The notes: generated by a model not told the origin, from the letters alone. 37,461 nt of DNA from an uncultured Bacteroidales bacterium (GCA_934725535.1 CAKVBV010000016.1:1-37461); one strand, 5' to 3'. Positions 26,681-34,500 are shown, numbered from the stretch's first letter. Translations and numbers: made by a program.

Positions 26681-26943
26681 AAACAAAAAACGGATTCCGA
26701 CTGCGCGAACTGGGAGGAGACTATATCCTCATCGGTGAGAGTATGAAACTTGTCAACTTCGACAATCTCGTTACCTTCAACGATAGTGCTGCCTATCTGT
26801 GGCGCAACGTAGAGGGTAAAGAATTCACCTTGGACACCCTGACCCAACTGCTAATGGAGGAGTATGAAGTGGACGCACCTACCGCCAAGCATGATGCGCA
26901 GCACACCCTGAACTGCTGGATACAAGCCGGCATCATAGAGTAA
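26677..26943 (+). CDS. PqqD family peptide-binding protein
   Basis: 88 residues, the full length of a stand-alone PqqD-like domain. The pattern LVTFNDSAAYLWRNVEGKEFTLDTLTQLLMEEYEVDAPTAKHDAQHTLNCWIQAGII matches the family: an N-terminal three-stranded part, then winged-helix-like helices with the typical N-x-SAAxLW and final G-I-I. PqqD domains act as RiPP recognition elements that hold leader peptides for modifying enzymes. There is no radical-SAM PqqE-like gene in the window. It overlaps the previous gene by ATGA and lies 2 bases before the next. Confidence 0.88.
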   Translation: MKTKNGFRLRELGGDYILIGESMKLVNFDNLVTFNDSAAYLWRNVEGKEFTLDTLTQLLMEEYEVDAPTAKHDAQHTLNCWIQAGIIE

Positions 26944-26945
26944 CT

Positions 26946-28127
26946 ATGAGCAAAGAAGAAGCTGTCTTTATCCATATCCTGCGCAATGTACTATGGGGGG
27001 ACAACAGTCCTGCCCCCGATTTGTCTTATGCTACCGCCAACATCGACTGGGAGCAACTGCTACGCATCGCGCACAAGCAGAGTTGCCTCCACGCAATCAA
27101 TGTGTGGATGCTCAAAAACCACATACCAAGCCCCTATACGCAGTACTATAAAGCAAATGTCTTCCTTACTCTGCAGCGGCAGGCACGCCTCAACCAATTA
27201 GCGGCGGAGGTCATCGAACTGCTACGCGAACATGGCATAGCGGCGGTCCTGCTCAAGGGCTATCCTCTGGCACTGCTTTATCCCGACCCCGATATGCGGG
27301 CGTATGGCGATGTGGATATCTATGTGGGCGAGCAAAACTATGTACGTGCTGCCGAAATCGTAACCGCCGCATACCCTCAGCACTACGACCATTCGGACAT
27401 CAACAACAACTGGGTGCACTATGTCCTCTATCTGGATGACCACGAAGACCAAGTCATTGAACTGCACCGTACTACCACGCGACTCAAACGCAACAGCGGA
27501 GACACCGTATGGCAACAATATACAGAGCATTGTCTGCAAGAAGAAAACACGCCCTCCGTTCCCATCTGCGGAACAGACATTCCCGTGCCGCCGGCAAACT
27601 ACAATATGCTCTACCTCTTTATGCACGTGTGGCACCACTTCGAGGAAACCAACGGCGTGGGGTTTCGACAAATAGCGGACTGGACATTGGCTATACATCA
27701 TGCCTATCTGCAAACCGACACACAGCAATGGCAACAGCAGGTTAGTGAAATCAAACGCATTCTCGATGCCCTTGCACTGACCTCCGTATGGCAACTCTTC
27801 GGGCATGTCGTTGTGGATGTGCTGCACCTCCCTGAGGAGGAATTCCCTCTCTATACACGCGCTCATAAACTGCGCGGCAATAGGCTCCTGCGGCAACTCT
27901 TGCGCGACGGACACTGGCAAAGACCAACAGCGTTCAATCTGAAAGAAATCGCACTGATGAGACCTTTCCACGGCACAAGACCCAAGCACATACGCCCGCT
28001 GCAAGTGCTATACACTTTCTACCGGCTCACCTTCGAGGCACTGCAACGCGCCAAACTCTTCCCCCGCTATGCATGGGCGTGGTATCGCACCGCCCTTCAC
28101 GCTGCCGTCACCAAACACCGGAATTGA
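26946..28127 (+). CDS. Uncharacterised nucleotidyltransferase (NTP_transf_5-like)
   Basis: 393 residues. AVLLKGYPLALLYPDPDMRAYGDVDIYV (about 100-127) is the signature of the NTP_transf_5 family: a K-G pair (104-105), then R-x2-G-D-V-D-I with the metal-binding aspartates D122 and D124. The histidine in QVIELHRTTTRL is also typical. Members often neighbour PqqD-like and HprK-like genes, and some act with kinases on lasso peptides. Substrate unknown. It is the last gene of the operon; a hairpin follows its stop. Confidence 0.82.
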   Translation: MSKEEAVFIHILRNVLWGDNSPAPDLSYATANIDWEQLLRIAHKQSCLHAINVWMLKNHIPSPYTQYYKANVFLTLQRQARLNQLAAEVIELLREHGIAAVLLKGYPLALLYPDPDMRAYGDVDIYVGEQNYVRAAEIVTAAYPQHYDHSDINNNWVHYVLYLDDHEDQVIELHRTTTRLKRNSGDTVWQQYTEHCLQEENTPSVPICGTDIPVPPANYNMLYLFMHVWHHFEETNGVGFRQIADWTLAIHHAYLQTDTQQWQQQVSEIKRILDALALTSVWQLFGHVVVDVLHLPEEEFPLYTRAHKLRGNRLLRQLLRDGHWQRPTAFNLKEIALMRPFHGTRPKHIRPLQVLYTFYRLTFEALQRAKLFPRYAWAWYRTALHAAVTKHRN

Positions 28128-28128
28128 C

Positions 28129-28147
28129 AGCAGGAACCATGCCTGCT
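28129..28147 (+). terminator. Possible terminator of the HprK-like/PqqD-like operon
   Basis: AGCAGG and CCTGCT pair around a 7-base loop, starting 1 base after the stop at 28127; only a short T run follows. The remaining spacer up to 28394 holds no clear gene; a 16-codon ORF at 28153-28203 has no support. Confidence 0.45.
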
Positions 28148-28287
28148 TTCCAATGTTCTCAATTGTAAATGCTTATAAATATACACTTTCAACGAGAGGA
28201 TAAGAGATATTTTACACGGTCGTAAAGGCTCAATTATTAATATCTATTGCACATCCGACACAAGAACTCCGCGCAGTATAGTTATAC

Positions 28288-28313
28288 TTACCCATATCCC
28301 CAAAAATGGGTAA
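28288..28313. promoter_or_regulatory. Dyad upstream of the metal-ATPase promoter (possible operator)
   Basis: TTACCCAT (28288-28295) and ATGGGTAA (28306-28313) are a perfect 8-base inverted repeat with a 10-base gap. It ends 13 bases before the -33 box. Its place suits a regulator site, but no matching regulator is identified. Confidence 0.5.
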
Positions 28314-28326
28314 ATATCACACTCCG

Positions 28327-28358
28327 TTTGTTTAATCACCTGAAAAGCAGTACTTTTG
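28327..28358 (+). promoter_or_regulatory. Promoter of the metal ATPase
   Basis: TTTG (28327-28330), 20 bases, TACTTTTG (28351-28358). Transcription should start near 28365, about 30 bases before ATG 28395, which rules out the in-frame TTG at 28356. Confidence 0.82.
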
Positions 28359-28394
28359 CTGAACAAATCAAGATATTTCAATGCGCATAATGAT

Positions 28395-30308
28395 ATGAAC
28401 AAACTCTCTCAACTATCACCCGAAATACGGGGAATACTGCTGAAAATAGTCATTGCAAGTGTACTATTGGCAGTGGCTGTAGTGGTGGAACATACTATCC
28501 CGATGCCATTGTGGGCATTGCTACTGGTGTATCTGGTGCCGTATATGGTGGTTGGTTGGGACACGCTGCACGAGGCGGCAGAACATATTGCACACGGAGA
28601 GGTGTTTGATGAAGACTTCCTGATGTCTATTGCCACCTTGGGAGCATTGGGAATAGGTTTCCTGCCCGGGGCGGAGAACCAGTTTCCCGAAGCCGTGTTT
28701 GTGATGTTGTTCTTCCAAGTGGGTGAGTTGTTTGAGACGATTGCGGAGGGACGTAGCCGCAAGAGTATCTCGCAGTTGATGAATATCCGTCCCGATACGG
28801 CGCATGTGGAGCGTGAAGGCAAAGTGCTGACCGTCAGTCCGGACAATGTGCAAGTAGGTGATACGGTAGTCATCAAAGCAGGAGAACGTGTCCCTTTGGA
28901 CGGCGTAGTGATTGAGGGCGATTCCAATCTGGACACGGTAGCCCTGACAGGAGAAAGCGTACCTCGGACCATACACACAGGCGATACCATTGTATCAGGG
29001 TGCATCAACTTGACAGGGCTGTTGCGTGTGCGTGTCACAAAGCCTGCCGGAGAGTCCACTGCCGCCAAGATATTGGAGTTGGTGGAGAACGCAGGTGAGA
29101 ACAAGTCGAGAAGCGAACATTTCGTAACCCGTTTTGCCAAAGTATATACGCCTGTCGTGGTATGTGCGGCAGTGGTTTTGGCTTTTCTCCCGCCCGTATT
29201 CTGTGCGGGTGCATATATAGATGCACTGCCTGTATGGCTGTATCGGGCATTGACGTTCCTTGTGGTGTCCTGCCCATGTGCGCTGGTGATTTCTGTACCG
29301 TTGTCCTTCTTCGGAGGCATTGGCGGCGCATCAAAAAAGGGTATTCTTATAAAAGGTGCCAACTATCTGGAAGCATTGTCCAAGTTGGATATAGCGGTCT
29401 TTGACAAGACAGGTACGCTGACCAAGGGCGTGTTTGCGGTTAATGTGGTGCACCCTCACGACATCACTGAGACCGAACTGCTGCACCTTGCCGCACATGT
29501 AGAGCATTACAGCAACCACCCTATTGCCATATCATTGCGCAACGCATACCCCAATGAGGCTACAGACAACTGCAGTGTGGAGGACGTGGAAGAGATAACA
29601 GGTGAAGGTGTCAAGGCACGTGTCAACGGGCGTGAGGTATATGTGGGCAACGACAAACTGATGAGCGCGATAGGTGCCGATTGGCATGAATGCAGCCTGC
29701 AGGCACAAGGCACTGTGATACACGTGGCAATAGAGGGGAAATACGTGGGGCATATCGTGATTTCAGACTGTATCAAAGAGGATGCCGAGGAAGCAGTGCG
29801 GGCATTGAAACGCGCAGGTGTCCGCAAGACCGTGATGCTCACAGGCGACCATAAAGCAGTAGGAGCGTTTGTGGCTAATAAGGTGGGTATCGATGAGTAC
29901 CATGCTGAACTTATGCCTGCGGACAAGGTAGCGCAGGTGGAAAGGCTGTTGAGCGAGAAAGAGCATGGTCGGACGCTTGCTTTCGTGGGAGACGGTATCA
30001 ATGATGCCCCTGTGCTGGCACGTGCCGATGTGGGTATAGCTATGGGCGCATTGGGGTCCGATGCTGCCATTGAGGCTGCCGATGTGGTGCTGATGGACGA
30101 TAAGCCGTCTAAGATTGCCACAGGCATAGAGATTGCCAAAAAGACGCTCCGCATAGCATACGAGAATGTGTATTTCTCCATTGGCATAAAAGTGGCGGTA
30201 CTGATACTGGCTACATTCGGTATAGCGAATATGTGGATGGCTGTATTTGCCGATGTAGGTGTAACGGTACTTGCCGTACTGAATGCCATGCGGGCACTGA
30301 GAGCGTAA
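28395..30308 (+). CDS. P1B-type heavy-metal-translocating ATPase (ZntA/CadA-like)
   Basis: 637-residue membrane pump. CPC (293-295) in SCPCALVISVP is the transmembrane metal site; D337 in DKTGTLTKG is phosphorylated; TGES is in LTGESVP (actuator); SNHPIA is the nucleotide-domain HP; GDGINDAPVLARADVG is the hinge. The aspartate in the last helix region (FADVGVTVLAVLN) fits the P1B-2 group, which exports zinc, cadmium or lead. There is no N-terminal HMA metal-binding domain or His-rich tail, so the protein is short. It has its own promoter with a dyad upstream, suggesting metal-dependent control. Confidence 0.92.
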   Translation: MNKLSQLSPEIRGILLKIVIASVLLAVAVVVEHTIPMPLWALLLVYLVPYMVVGWDTLHEAAEHIAHGEVFDEDFLMSIATLGALGIGFLPGAENQFPEAVFVMLFFQVGELFETIAEGRSRKSISQLMNIRPDTAHVEREGKVLTVSPDNVQVGDTVVIKAGERVPLDGVVIEGDSNLDTVALTGESVPRTIHTGDTIVSGCINLTGLLRVRVTKPAGESTAAKILELVENAGENKSRSEHFVTRFAKVYTPVVVCAAVVLAFLPPVFCAGAYIDALPVWLYRALTFLVVSCPCALVISVPLSFFGGIGGASKKGILIKGANYLEALSKLDIAVFDKTGTLTKGVFAVNVVHPHDITETELLHLAAHVEHYSNHPIAISLRNAYPNEATDNCSVEDVEEITGEGVKARVNGREVYVGNDKLMSAIGADWHECSLQAQGTVIHVAIEGKYVGHIVISDCIKEDAEEAVRALKRAGVRKTVMLTGDHKAVGAFVANKVGIDEYHAELMPADKVAQVERLLSEKEHGRTLAFVGDGINDAPVLARADVGIAMGALGSDAAIEAADVVLMDDKPSKIATGIEIAKKTLRIAYENVYFSIGIKVAVLILATFGIANMWMAVFADVGVTVLAVLNAMRALRA

Positions 30309-30332
30309 AATGCGTGTTTTTATGGGGGTTGG

Positions 30333-30364
30333 TTTGTATAATCCGAAAAAAACAACTACCTTTG
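30333..30364 (+). promoter_or_regulatory. Promoter of the PUR-alpha-like gene
   Basis: TTTG (30333-30336), 20 bases, TACCTTTG (30357-30364). The leader to ATG 30397 is about 25 bases. Confidence 0.82.
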
Positions 30365-30396
30365 TGCCGTGTAATATAATATAAACAACTCAAGAG

Positions 30397-30828
30397 ATGG
30401 AAAATCGTAGAAACGAGAGGAATGAACCCGAAATAGTGTATTCGCGTTCAGTGAAAGCAGGTAAGCGTATTTATTATTTGGATGTCAAGAAAGCACGTAA
30501 CGAGGATCTTTACTTGTGCATCACTGAGAGCAAACGCAAGACGGGTATGGAAGAAGAGTTTCCCCAGTTCGAGAAACATAAAGTATTCCTGTATAAAGAG
30601 GACTTTGCACACTTCACGGAAGGGCTGAATGATGTAATCAAGTATGTGCAGAACCAGTTGGGAGACATCGCAGAGCGTGAGGAGTGGACTCCCCGTGATG
30701 ACAAAGAGGAGAGCACAAATGCTGCTGACGGACCTTATGCTACAGCGACACCCGACCGTGAAGACAGCGCAGACGCAGAGGAGGATAAGCCTCGCCGTGG
30801 TTTCTTTGACCGCTTCAAGAAAGACTAA
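30397..30828 (+). CDS. PUR-alpha-like nucleic-acid-binding protein (DUF3276)
   Basis: 143 residues. The first ~90 match DUF3276, a PUR repeat: IVYSRSVKAGKRIYYLDVKKARNEDLYLCITESKRK, then FEKHKVFLYKEDFAHFTEGLNDVIKYV. Homologous bacterial PUR-domain proteins, such as Borrelia BpuR, bind single-stranded DNA and RNA. The tail is acidic and disordered, and ends in the basic-aromatic RRGFFDRFKKD. The gene stands alone between its own promoter and a strong terminator. The family is widespread in Bacteroidota; its targets are not established here. Confidence 0.9.
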   Translation: MENRRNERNEPEIVYSRSVKAGKRIYYLDVKKARNEDLYLCITESKRKTGMEEEFPQFEKHKVFLYKEDFAHFTEGLNDVIKYVQNQLGDIAEREEWTPRDDKEESTNAADGPYATATPDREDSADAEEDKPRRGFFDRFKKD

Positions 30829-30891
30829 GCACAGACCAAGTACTGTAAAAGAAAAGTAAGTCCTGTACGCAAGTATCGACTTTTATGTATG

Positions 30892-30925
30892 GAGGTTGCC
30901 TGATAACTTTAGGCAACCTCTTTTT
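30892..30925 (+). terminator. Intrinsic terminator after the PUR-alpha-like gene
   Basis: GAGGTTGCCT and AGGCAACCTC form a perfect 10-bp stem around a 9-base loop, followed by TTTTT. Confidence 0.92.
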
Positions 30926-30937
30926 ATGATAGTACTT

Positions 30938-31621
30938 CTATATGTTGTCCTCAAGGAGGTCGGGGCGGCGTTCCTTGGTGTGGCGGAGGGATTCTTCGTA
31001 GAGCCATTCGTCAATCTTCGCCTGATTGCCCGATATGAGTATATCAGGAACACGCCAACCCTTGTACTCGGCAGGGCGGGTGTAAACGCCGGGCTCCAAG
31101 AGTCCGTCCTGGAAACTGTCGCTAAGAGCACTGGTTTCGTCGCCGAGGGCTCCGGGAAGGAGGCGGACAATGGCGTCCGTCATAATGGCAGCGGGCATCT
31201 CTCCGCCCGTGAGGACAAAGTCACCAATCGTATATTCCTTGGTAATGAGGTGGTCACGGACACGCTGGTCCACGCCTTTGTAGTGCCCGCAGAGTATGAT
31301 GATGTTCTCTTTGAGCGAGAGAGCGTTTGCCTCGCGTTGGGTGAAACGTTCCCCATCGGGGGCGGTGAAGATAATCTCATCGTAGTGACGCTGTGCGGTG
31401 AGGTAGGAGATGGCACGGTCGATGGGTTCGATTTGCAAGACCATGCCCGCGCCGAAACCAAAGGCGTAGTCGTCCACCTTGCGGTGCTTGTCAAGGGTGA
31501 AGTCGCGGAGGTTGTGCACATATATTTCGGCAAGGCCCTTGTCCTTGGCACGCTGCACTATGGAGTGGTTGAGCGGTGACTCCAGTAACTCGGGGCAAGC
31601 GGTGATGATGTCGATACGCAT
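30938..31621 (-). CDS. trmD: tRNA (guanine37-N1)-methyltransferase
   Basis: 227-residue SPOUT enzyme that methylates G37 of tRNAs reading CNN codons for Leu, Pro and Arg and prevents frameshifting. The start MRIDIITACPELLESPLNHSIVQRA, the DDYAFGFGAGMVLQIEP block, and the trefoil-knot SAM site (ILCGHYKGVDQRV and IGDFVLTGGEMPA) are all typical. Full length. No consensus promoter is visible upstream; the spacer is a repeat island whose 7-bp array begins two bases before the ATG. The gene may be read from the yidD operon. Confidence 0.96.
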   Translation of the reverse strand: MRIDIITACPELLESPLNHSIVQRAKDKGLAEIYVHNLRDFTLDKHRKVDDYAFGFGAGMVLQIEPIDRAISYLTAQRHYDEIIFTAPDGERFTQREANALSLKENIIILCGHYKGVDQRVRDHLITKEYTIGDFVLTGGEMPAAIMTDAIVRLLPGALGDETSALSDSFQDGLLEPGVYTRPAEYKGWRVPDILISGNQAKIDEWLYEESLRHTKERRPDLLEDNI

Positions 31622-31694
31622 GGTAATTATGAATTATGAATGAAGAATTATGAATTAAGAATGGCAACTATTGTTGGGCTTGTGTAGTGATATT

Positions 31695-31715
31695 AACGAC
31701 GCAAGACACATTGTC
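31695..31715. repeat. Hairpin family A, copy 4 (degenerate)
   Basis: Aligns with the copy at 14075-14095 over ACGACGCAAGAC, but its stem has several mismatches. Confidence 0.5.
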
Positions 31716-31731
31716 TATACGTGTGGTTTAC

Positions 31732-31750
31732 CGCGGGCGGGGCGCCCGCG
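31732..31750. repeat. Hairpin family B, copy 2
   Basis: Arms CGCGGGCG and CGCCCGCG with loop GGG, followed by TCCCC. It differs from the copy at 14176-14194 by one compensated base pair and one loop base. Confidence 0.8.
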
Positions 31751-31785
31751 TCCCCGGCATATACCCGGCACATCCTCGCGGTATT

Positions 31786-31851
31786 GTCGGCTTAATCACA
31801 TACTAATCACATACTAATCACATACTAATCACATACTAATCTCATACACTT
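31786..31851. repeat. 11-bp tandem array CACATACTAAT, locus 2
   Basis: GTCGGCTTAAT header (31786-31796), four identical CACATACTAAT units (31797-31840) and end unit CTCATACACTT, then AACACGA, as at 13919-13995 but with one unit fewer. Confidence 0.9.
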
Positions 31852-31917
31852 AACACGAGGTTGACACGGCATATATACGACGTTCACACAATGTTTATCC
31901 GACTTTTATCTGACATA

Positions 31918-32145
31918 TTATGGAACGGGGTCGTAGCCTGAGCCGCCCCATGGGTTACAACGGAGTATGCGCTTCACGCCGAGCCAGCCGCCTTTGAAGA
32001 TACCGTACTTCATGACCGCTTCCACCATATACTGACTGCAGGTGGGTGTGTAGCGGCAAGAAGGGGGCGTGAACGGCGAGATGCAGTACCTGTAGAAATA
32101 CACAGGTACGAGGAAGGCTTTGCGTATGAACGTTTTGACGGTCAT
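31918..32145 (-). CDS. yidD: Membrane protein insertion efficiency factor YidD
   Basis: 75 residues from ATG 32145. The family core ISPFTPPSCRYTPTCSQYMVEAVMKYGIFKGGWLGVKRILRCNPWGGSGYDPVP is unmistakable, with three conserved cysteines and an N-terminal amphipathic helix. YidD assists the YidC insertase. Its ATG overlaps the rnpA stop (ATGA), the usual rnpA-yidD arrangement. The same frame is open far upstream, but that part is antisense-like noise over rnpA. Confidence 0.94.
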   Translation of the reverse strand: MTVKTFIRKAFLVPVYFYRYCISPFTPPSCRYTPTCSQYMVEAVMKYGIFKGGWLGVKRILRCNPWGGSGYDPVP

Positions 32146-32510
32146 TGGGCAGGTGCGTCCGTTTGGGACAGGCGTTTGAGGGCACGGCGCATGGCTTTGT
32201 CGATGACGTGGTAGTCGTGCATGTCCTTCTCCATGTAATTGAAGGCTACTTGGAAGGTCTTGCCCGTGTCGGTGAGTATATGCTTGTTGAGCCTGTACGC
32301 CTCGCGCATCTGACGGCGGAGACGGTTGCGGTCCACGGCGTGCTTGAAGAGGGACTTGGGTGCCCAGATGAGTACTTCCGTCGGGGCATCGTCTATGGGC
32401 AAGTAGGTAACGCGCAAGGGCCACACGACAAAGCGTTTGCCGTGGTGATAGAGTTGCTCGATGCGCGTCTGCCCACAGAGTTTTTCAGCCTTCGGGAAAG
32501 TATGGGTCAT
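32142..32510 (-). CDS. rnpA: Ribonuclease P protein component
   Basis: 122 residues from ATG 32510. The signature KHAVDRNRLRRQMREAYRLNK holds the conserved RNR motif that contacts RNase P RNA and the pre-tRNA leader. The N-terminal FPKAEKLCGQTRIEQLYHHGKRFVVWPLRV is also typical. It works with RNase P RNA to cut tRNA 5' leaders. The start overlaps the hemD-like stop by ATGA and the stop overlaps yidD. Confidence 0.94.
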   Translation of the reverse strand: MTHTFPKAEKLCGQTRIEQLYHHGKRFVVWPLRVTYLPIDDAPTEVLIWAPKSLFKHAVDRNRLRRQMREAYRLNKHILTDTGKTFQVAFNYMEKDMHDYHVIDKAMRRALKRLSQTDAPAQ

Positions 32511-33259
32511 TCCTCGTGTTGCGCCTCTAAAAAGTTCTTGATAGCGGTGGTGATGCTCGGGCACTCGGGCGTAGGAGCCTTGATGTCAATACGATAGCCG
32601 TTCTCTTCGAGTGCGGCAGCGGTGTTCGCCCCGAAGCAGGCAATGACGGTGTCGCCCTGCTGCCAGTCGGGGAAATTCTTCTTGAGGGAAGCGACGCCGG
32701 CGGGTGTGAAGAGGACAATCATGTCGTAGTTGAAGGGTTGGTCGGATGACCAGTCAACAGGTACGGTGCGGTACATGACGGCGGGTTTGACGACGATATT
32801 GTGTTTGGCAAACATATTGATGTCGTCGTCGTTATGCACATCGGACATGACCATGAGGTATTTCTCGTTGGGGCGCCGGTGCATGGCAGGCAGGAGTGTC
32901 TCGAACTTGTTGTTCTCGGCAGTAAACACGCGTCGTTTGCGGTACTGGATGTACTTCTGGAGGTAGTTGCCCACCGCCTCGGAGATGCAGTAGTAGTGCA
33001 TGGTCTCGGGTACTTGGAAGCGCAGTTCCTCGCAGAGGTGGAAGAAATGGTCCGCCCCGAGACGGGAGTTGAGCAGAATGGCATTGTAGTCTTCGAGGTA
33101 GATATGCTGGTCGCGGAACTCGCGCGGCGTCAGACTCTCTACGCGTATCAATTGCCGAAAGTCACAATGTACCCCGAAGCGCGTTTCCATATCGGCGTAC
33201 GGGTTACGCTCGGTCTGTGGTCTCGGCTGTGAAATGAGAATGTTGGTTACCTTTTTCAT
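32507..33259 (-). CDS. Uroporphyrinogen-III synthase-like protein
   Basis: 250 residues with the loose HemD pattern: two Rossmann-like halves, the first KVTNILISQPRPQTERNPYADMETRFG, the second YLMVMSDVHND, then FNYDMIVLFTPAGVASLKKNFPDWQQGDTVIACFGANTAAALEENGYRI. This last block is the most diagnostic. HemD closes hydroxymethylbilane to uroporphyrinogen III. In Bacteroidota a HemD-like gene is often found between DUF4271 and rnpA, as here. I see no other heme genes in the window, so the reaction is inferred from family. The start directly follows the DUF4271 stop (TAAATG). Confidence 0.85.
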   Translation of the reverse strand: MKKVTNILISQPRPQTERNPYADMETRFGVHCDFRQLIRVESLTPREFRDQHIYLEDYNAILLNSRLGADHFFHLCEELRFQVPETMHYYCISEAVGNYLQKYIQYRKRRVFTAENNKFETLLPAMHRRPNEKYLMVMSDVHNDDDINMFAKHNIVVKPAVMYRTVPVDWSSDQPFNYDMIVLFTPAGVASLKKNFPDWQQGDTVIACFGANTAAALEENGYRIDIKAPTPECPSITTAIKNFLEAQHEE

Positions 33260-33904
33260 TTATACAATTAGTTTTGCCCATAAGAAAGTACCACACAAGG
33301 GTACAATCTCTAAACTGATGAAATACAACAATATATACAGCAGGGAGGGAATACCGGTATAGAACATCAGTATTCCTTTGCCCAGTATAGCCACGGAAAA
33401 CAATATCAACACAATGCCGCAGAGGATATAGAGCGCCGGCGTGCATGCCCAGTTGGTCATCAGCAGCATGACGACCCACAACAGTACGCCTGTCAGGTTG
33501 CGAATGAAACTGCATTGCTCCAATGCCTGGGACAATTGGCGGGACGGCAGGAAGACGCTGCCCACCCCATATATGAGCAAGGCTTGGAGCGTCAGGACAG
33601 CGACTGTCACCCCTGCGACTTTGGCGTAGTTGAGCAGCGTGAAAGCACAACCCGCAGAGCATACCAACATATAGACGGTCAGAGCCAACACACCCACACG
33701 AAAGATGACGGATATGATTTCTGCCAGCAGGTTGCGGCTGTAGGCGATGTAGGTGCGCTCGGAGTGGCTGAGGAGGGTTCGGACGATTTCGCGGGGGCTC
33801 CTGAAGATGGTTCTGCTCAGAATCAACAGCAATCCCAATATGAACAGCAGCCAAGCCACCCATGGTTCGGAATACGGTGTTGCAATATGCGGAATGCTGT
33901 TCAT
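33260..33904 (-). CDS. DUF4271 membrane protein
   Basis: 214 residues from ATG 33904, with about six transmembrane helices: VAWLLFILGLLLILS; LAEIISVIFRVGVLALTVYMLV; VTVAVLTLQALLIYGVG; LTGVLLWVVMLLMTNWA; LYILCGIVLILFSVAILG; LLYILLYFISLEIVPLCG. It matches the Bacteroidota family DUF4271 by layout and by its place before the HemD-like gene. The function is unknown. Spacing is 8 bases from the LOG gene and 0 to the next gene. Confidence 0.82.
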   Translation of the reverse strand: MNSIPHIATPYSEPWVAWLLFILGLLLILSRTIFRSPREIVRTLLSHSERTYIAYSRNLLAEIISVIFRVGVLALTVYMLVCSAGCAFTLLNYAKVAGVTVAVLTLQALLIYGVGSVFLPSRQLSQALEQCSFIRNLTGVLLWVVMLLMTNWACTPALYILCGIVLILFSVAILGKGILMFYTGIPSLLYILLYFISLEIVPLCGTFLWAKLIV

Positions 33905-33912
33905 AGACGGGC

Positions 33913-34500
33913 TTAGATAGATGCTAATCTGCGTGTCTGCTTGTCCCATTCGGGCATGGATAGGATGGAAGGAATGACCTCTTCGGGGCGGGAGACGACG
34001 GAGTACATCTGTTGGTGAACAGGGCGCATCATCTGCTCGCTGACCATGTAGTCGAGGCAAGAGAGGAGGCGGTCGTAGTAGCCGTCGGTGTTGAGGATGA
34101 CGACGGGTTTGCCGTGGAGCCCGAGTTGCTTCCACGTGAGGCACTCGAGCAGTTCCTCGAAAGTGCCGATGCCGCCCGGGAGTGCCACCATGGCATCTGC
34201 CATCTCGCAGATTTTGGCTTTGCGCTCGTGCATGGTTCGGGTGATGACGGTGCGGGTGCTACGGGGGTTGTTCCACCCCTGCTCTACCATGAACTGCGGT
34301 ATCACGCCTACGGCTTCTCCGCCGTTGTCCAACGCCCCTCGGGATACTGCTGCCATCAAGCCGATACCGCCGTCGCCATATATAAGGCGGATATGCTGCT
34401 CTGCCAGCAGTTGCCCCAACCGGTATGCCGCTTCCATATACGAAGTCCGCACCTTATTGGAACTTGAGCAATAGACTGCTATTGACGATAATCTCTCCAT
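33913..34500 (-). CDS. LOG family protein (TIGR00730; cytokinin riboside 5'-monophosphate phosphoribohydrolase-like)
   Basis: 195 residues from ATG 34500 (a TTG three codons earlier is possible). The nucleotide site GDGGIGLMAAVSRGAL and the LOG signature PGGIGTFEE with downstream WKQLGLHGKPVVILN are clear. Homologues hydrolyse nucleoside monophosphates to release the base; in bacteria the physiological role is unsettled. It heads the operon LOG-DUF4271-hemD-rnpA-yidD. A TAATTTTG -7 box lies at 34547-34554 on the minus strand without a good -33 box. Confidence 0.9.
   Translation of the reverse strand: MERLSSIAVYCSSSNKVRTSYMEAAYRLGQLLAEQHIRLIYGDGGIGLMAAVSRGALDNGGEAVGVIPQFMVEQGWNNPRSTRTVITRTMHERKAKICEMADAMVALPGGIGTFEELLECLTWKQLGLHGKPVVILNTDGYYDRLLSCLDYMVSEQMMRPVHQQMYSVVSRPEEVIPSILSMPEWDKQTRRLASI

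Larger units (their letters stand above)
31624..31851. repeat. Modular repeat island 2
   Basis: The spacer between yidD and trmD has no gene. It holds a 7-bp array (TAATTAT, GAATTAT, GAATGAA, GAATTAT, GAATTAA, GAATGGC; 31624-31665), hairpin A (31695-31715), hairpin B (31732-31750) and the 11-bp array (31786-31851). Island 1 (13617-14194) has the same modules in another order. Bases 31852-31917 show nothing I recognise. Confidence 0.7.

Noticed and set aside
28153..28203. A 16-codon ORF just after the PqqD-like operon as a RiPP precursor
   Set aside because: It lies beyond the likely terminator, has no leader/core layout or repeated modification motif, and such short ORFs arise by chance.
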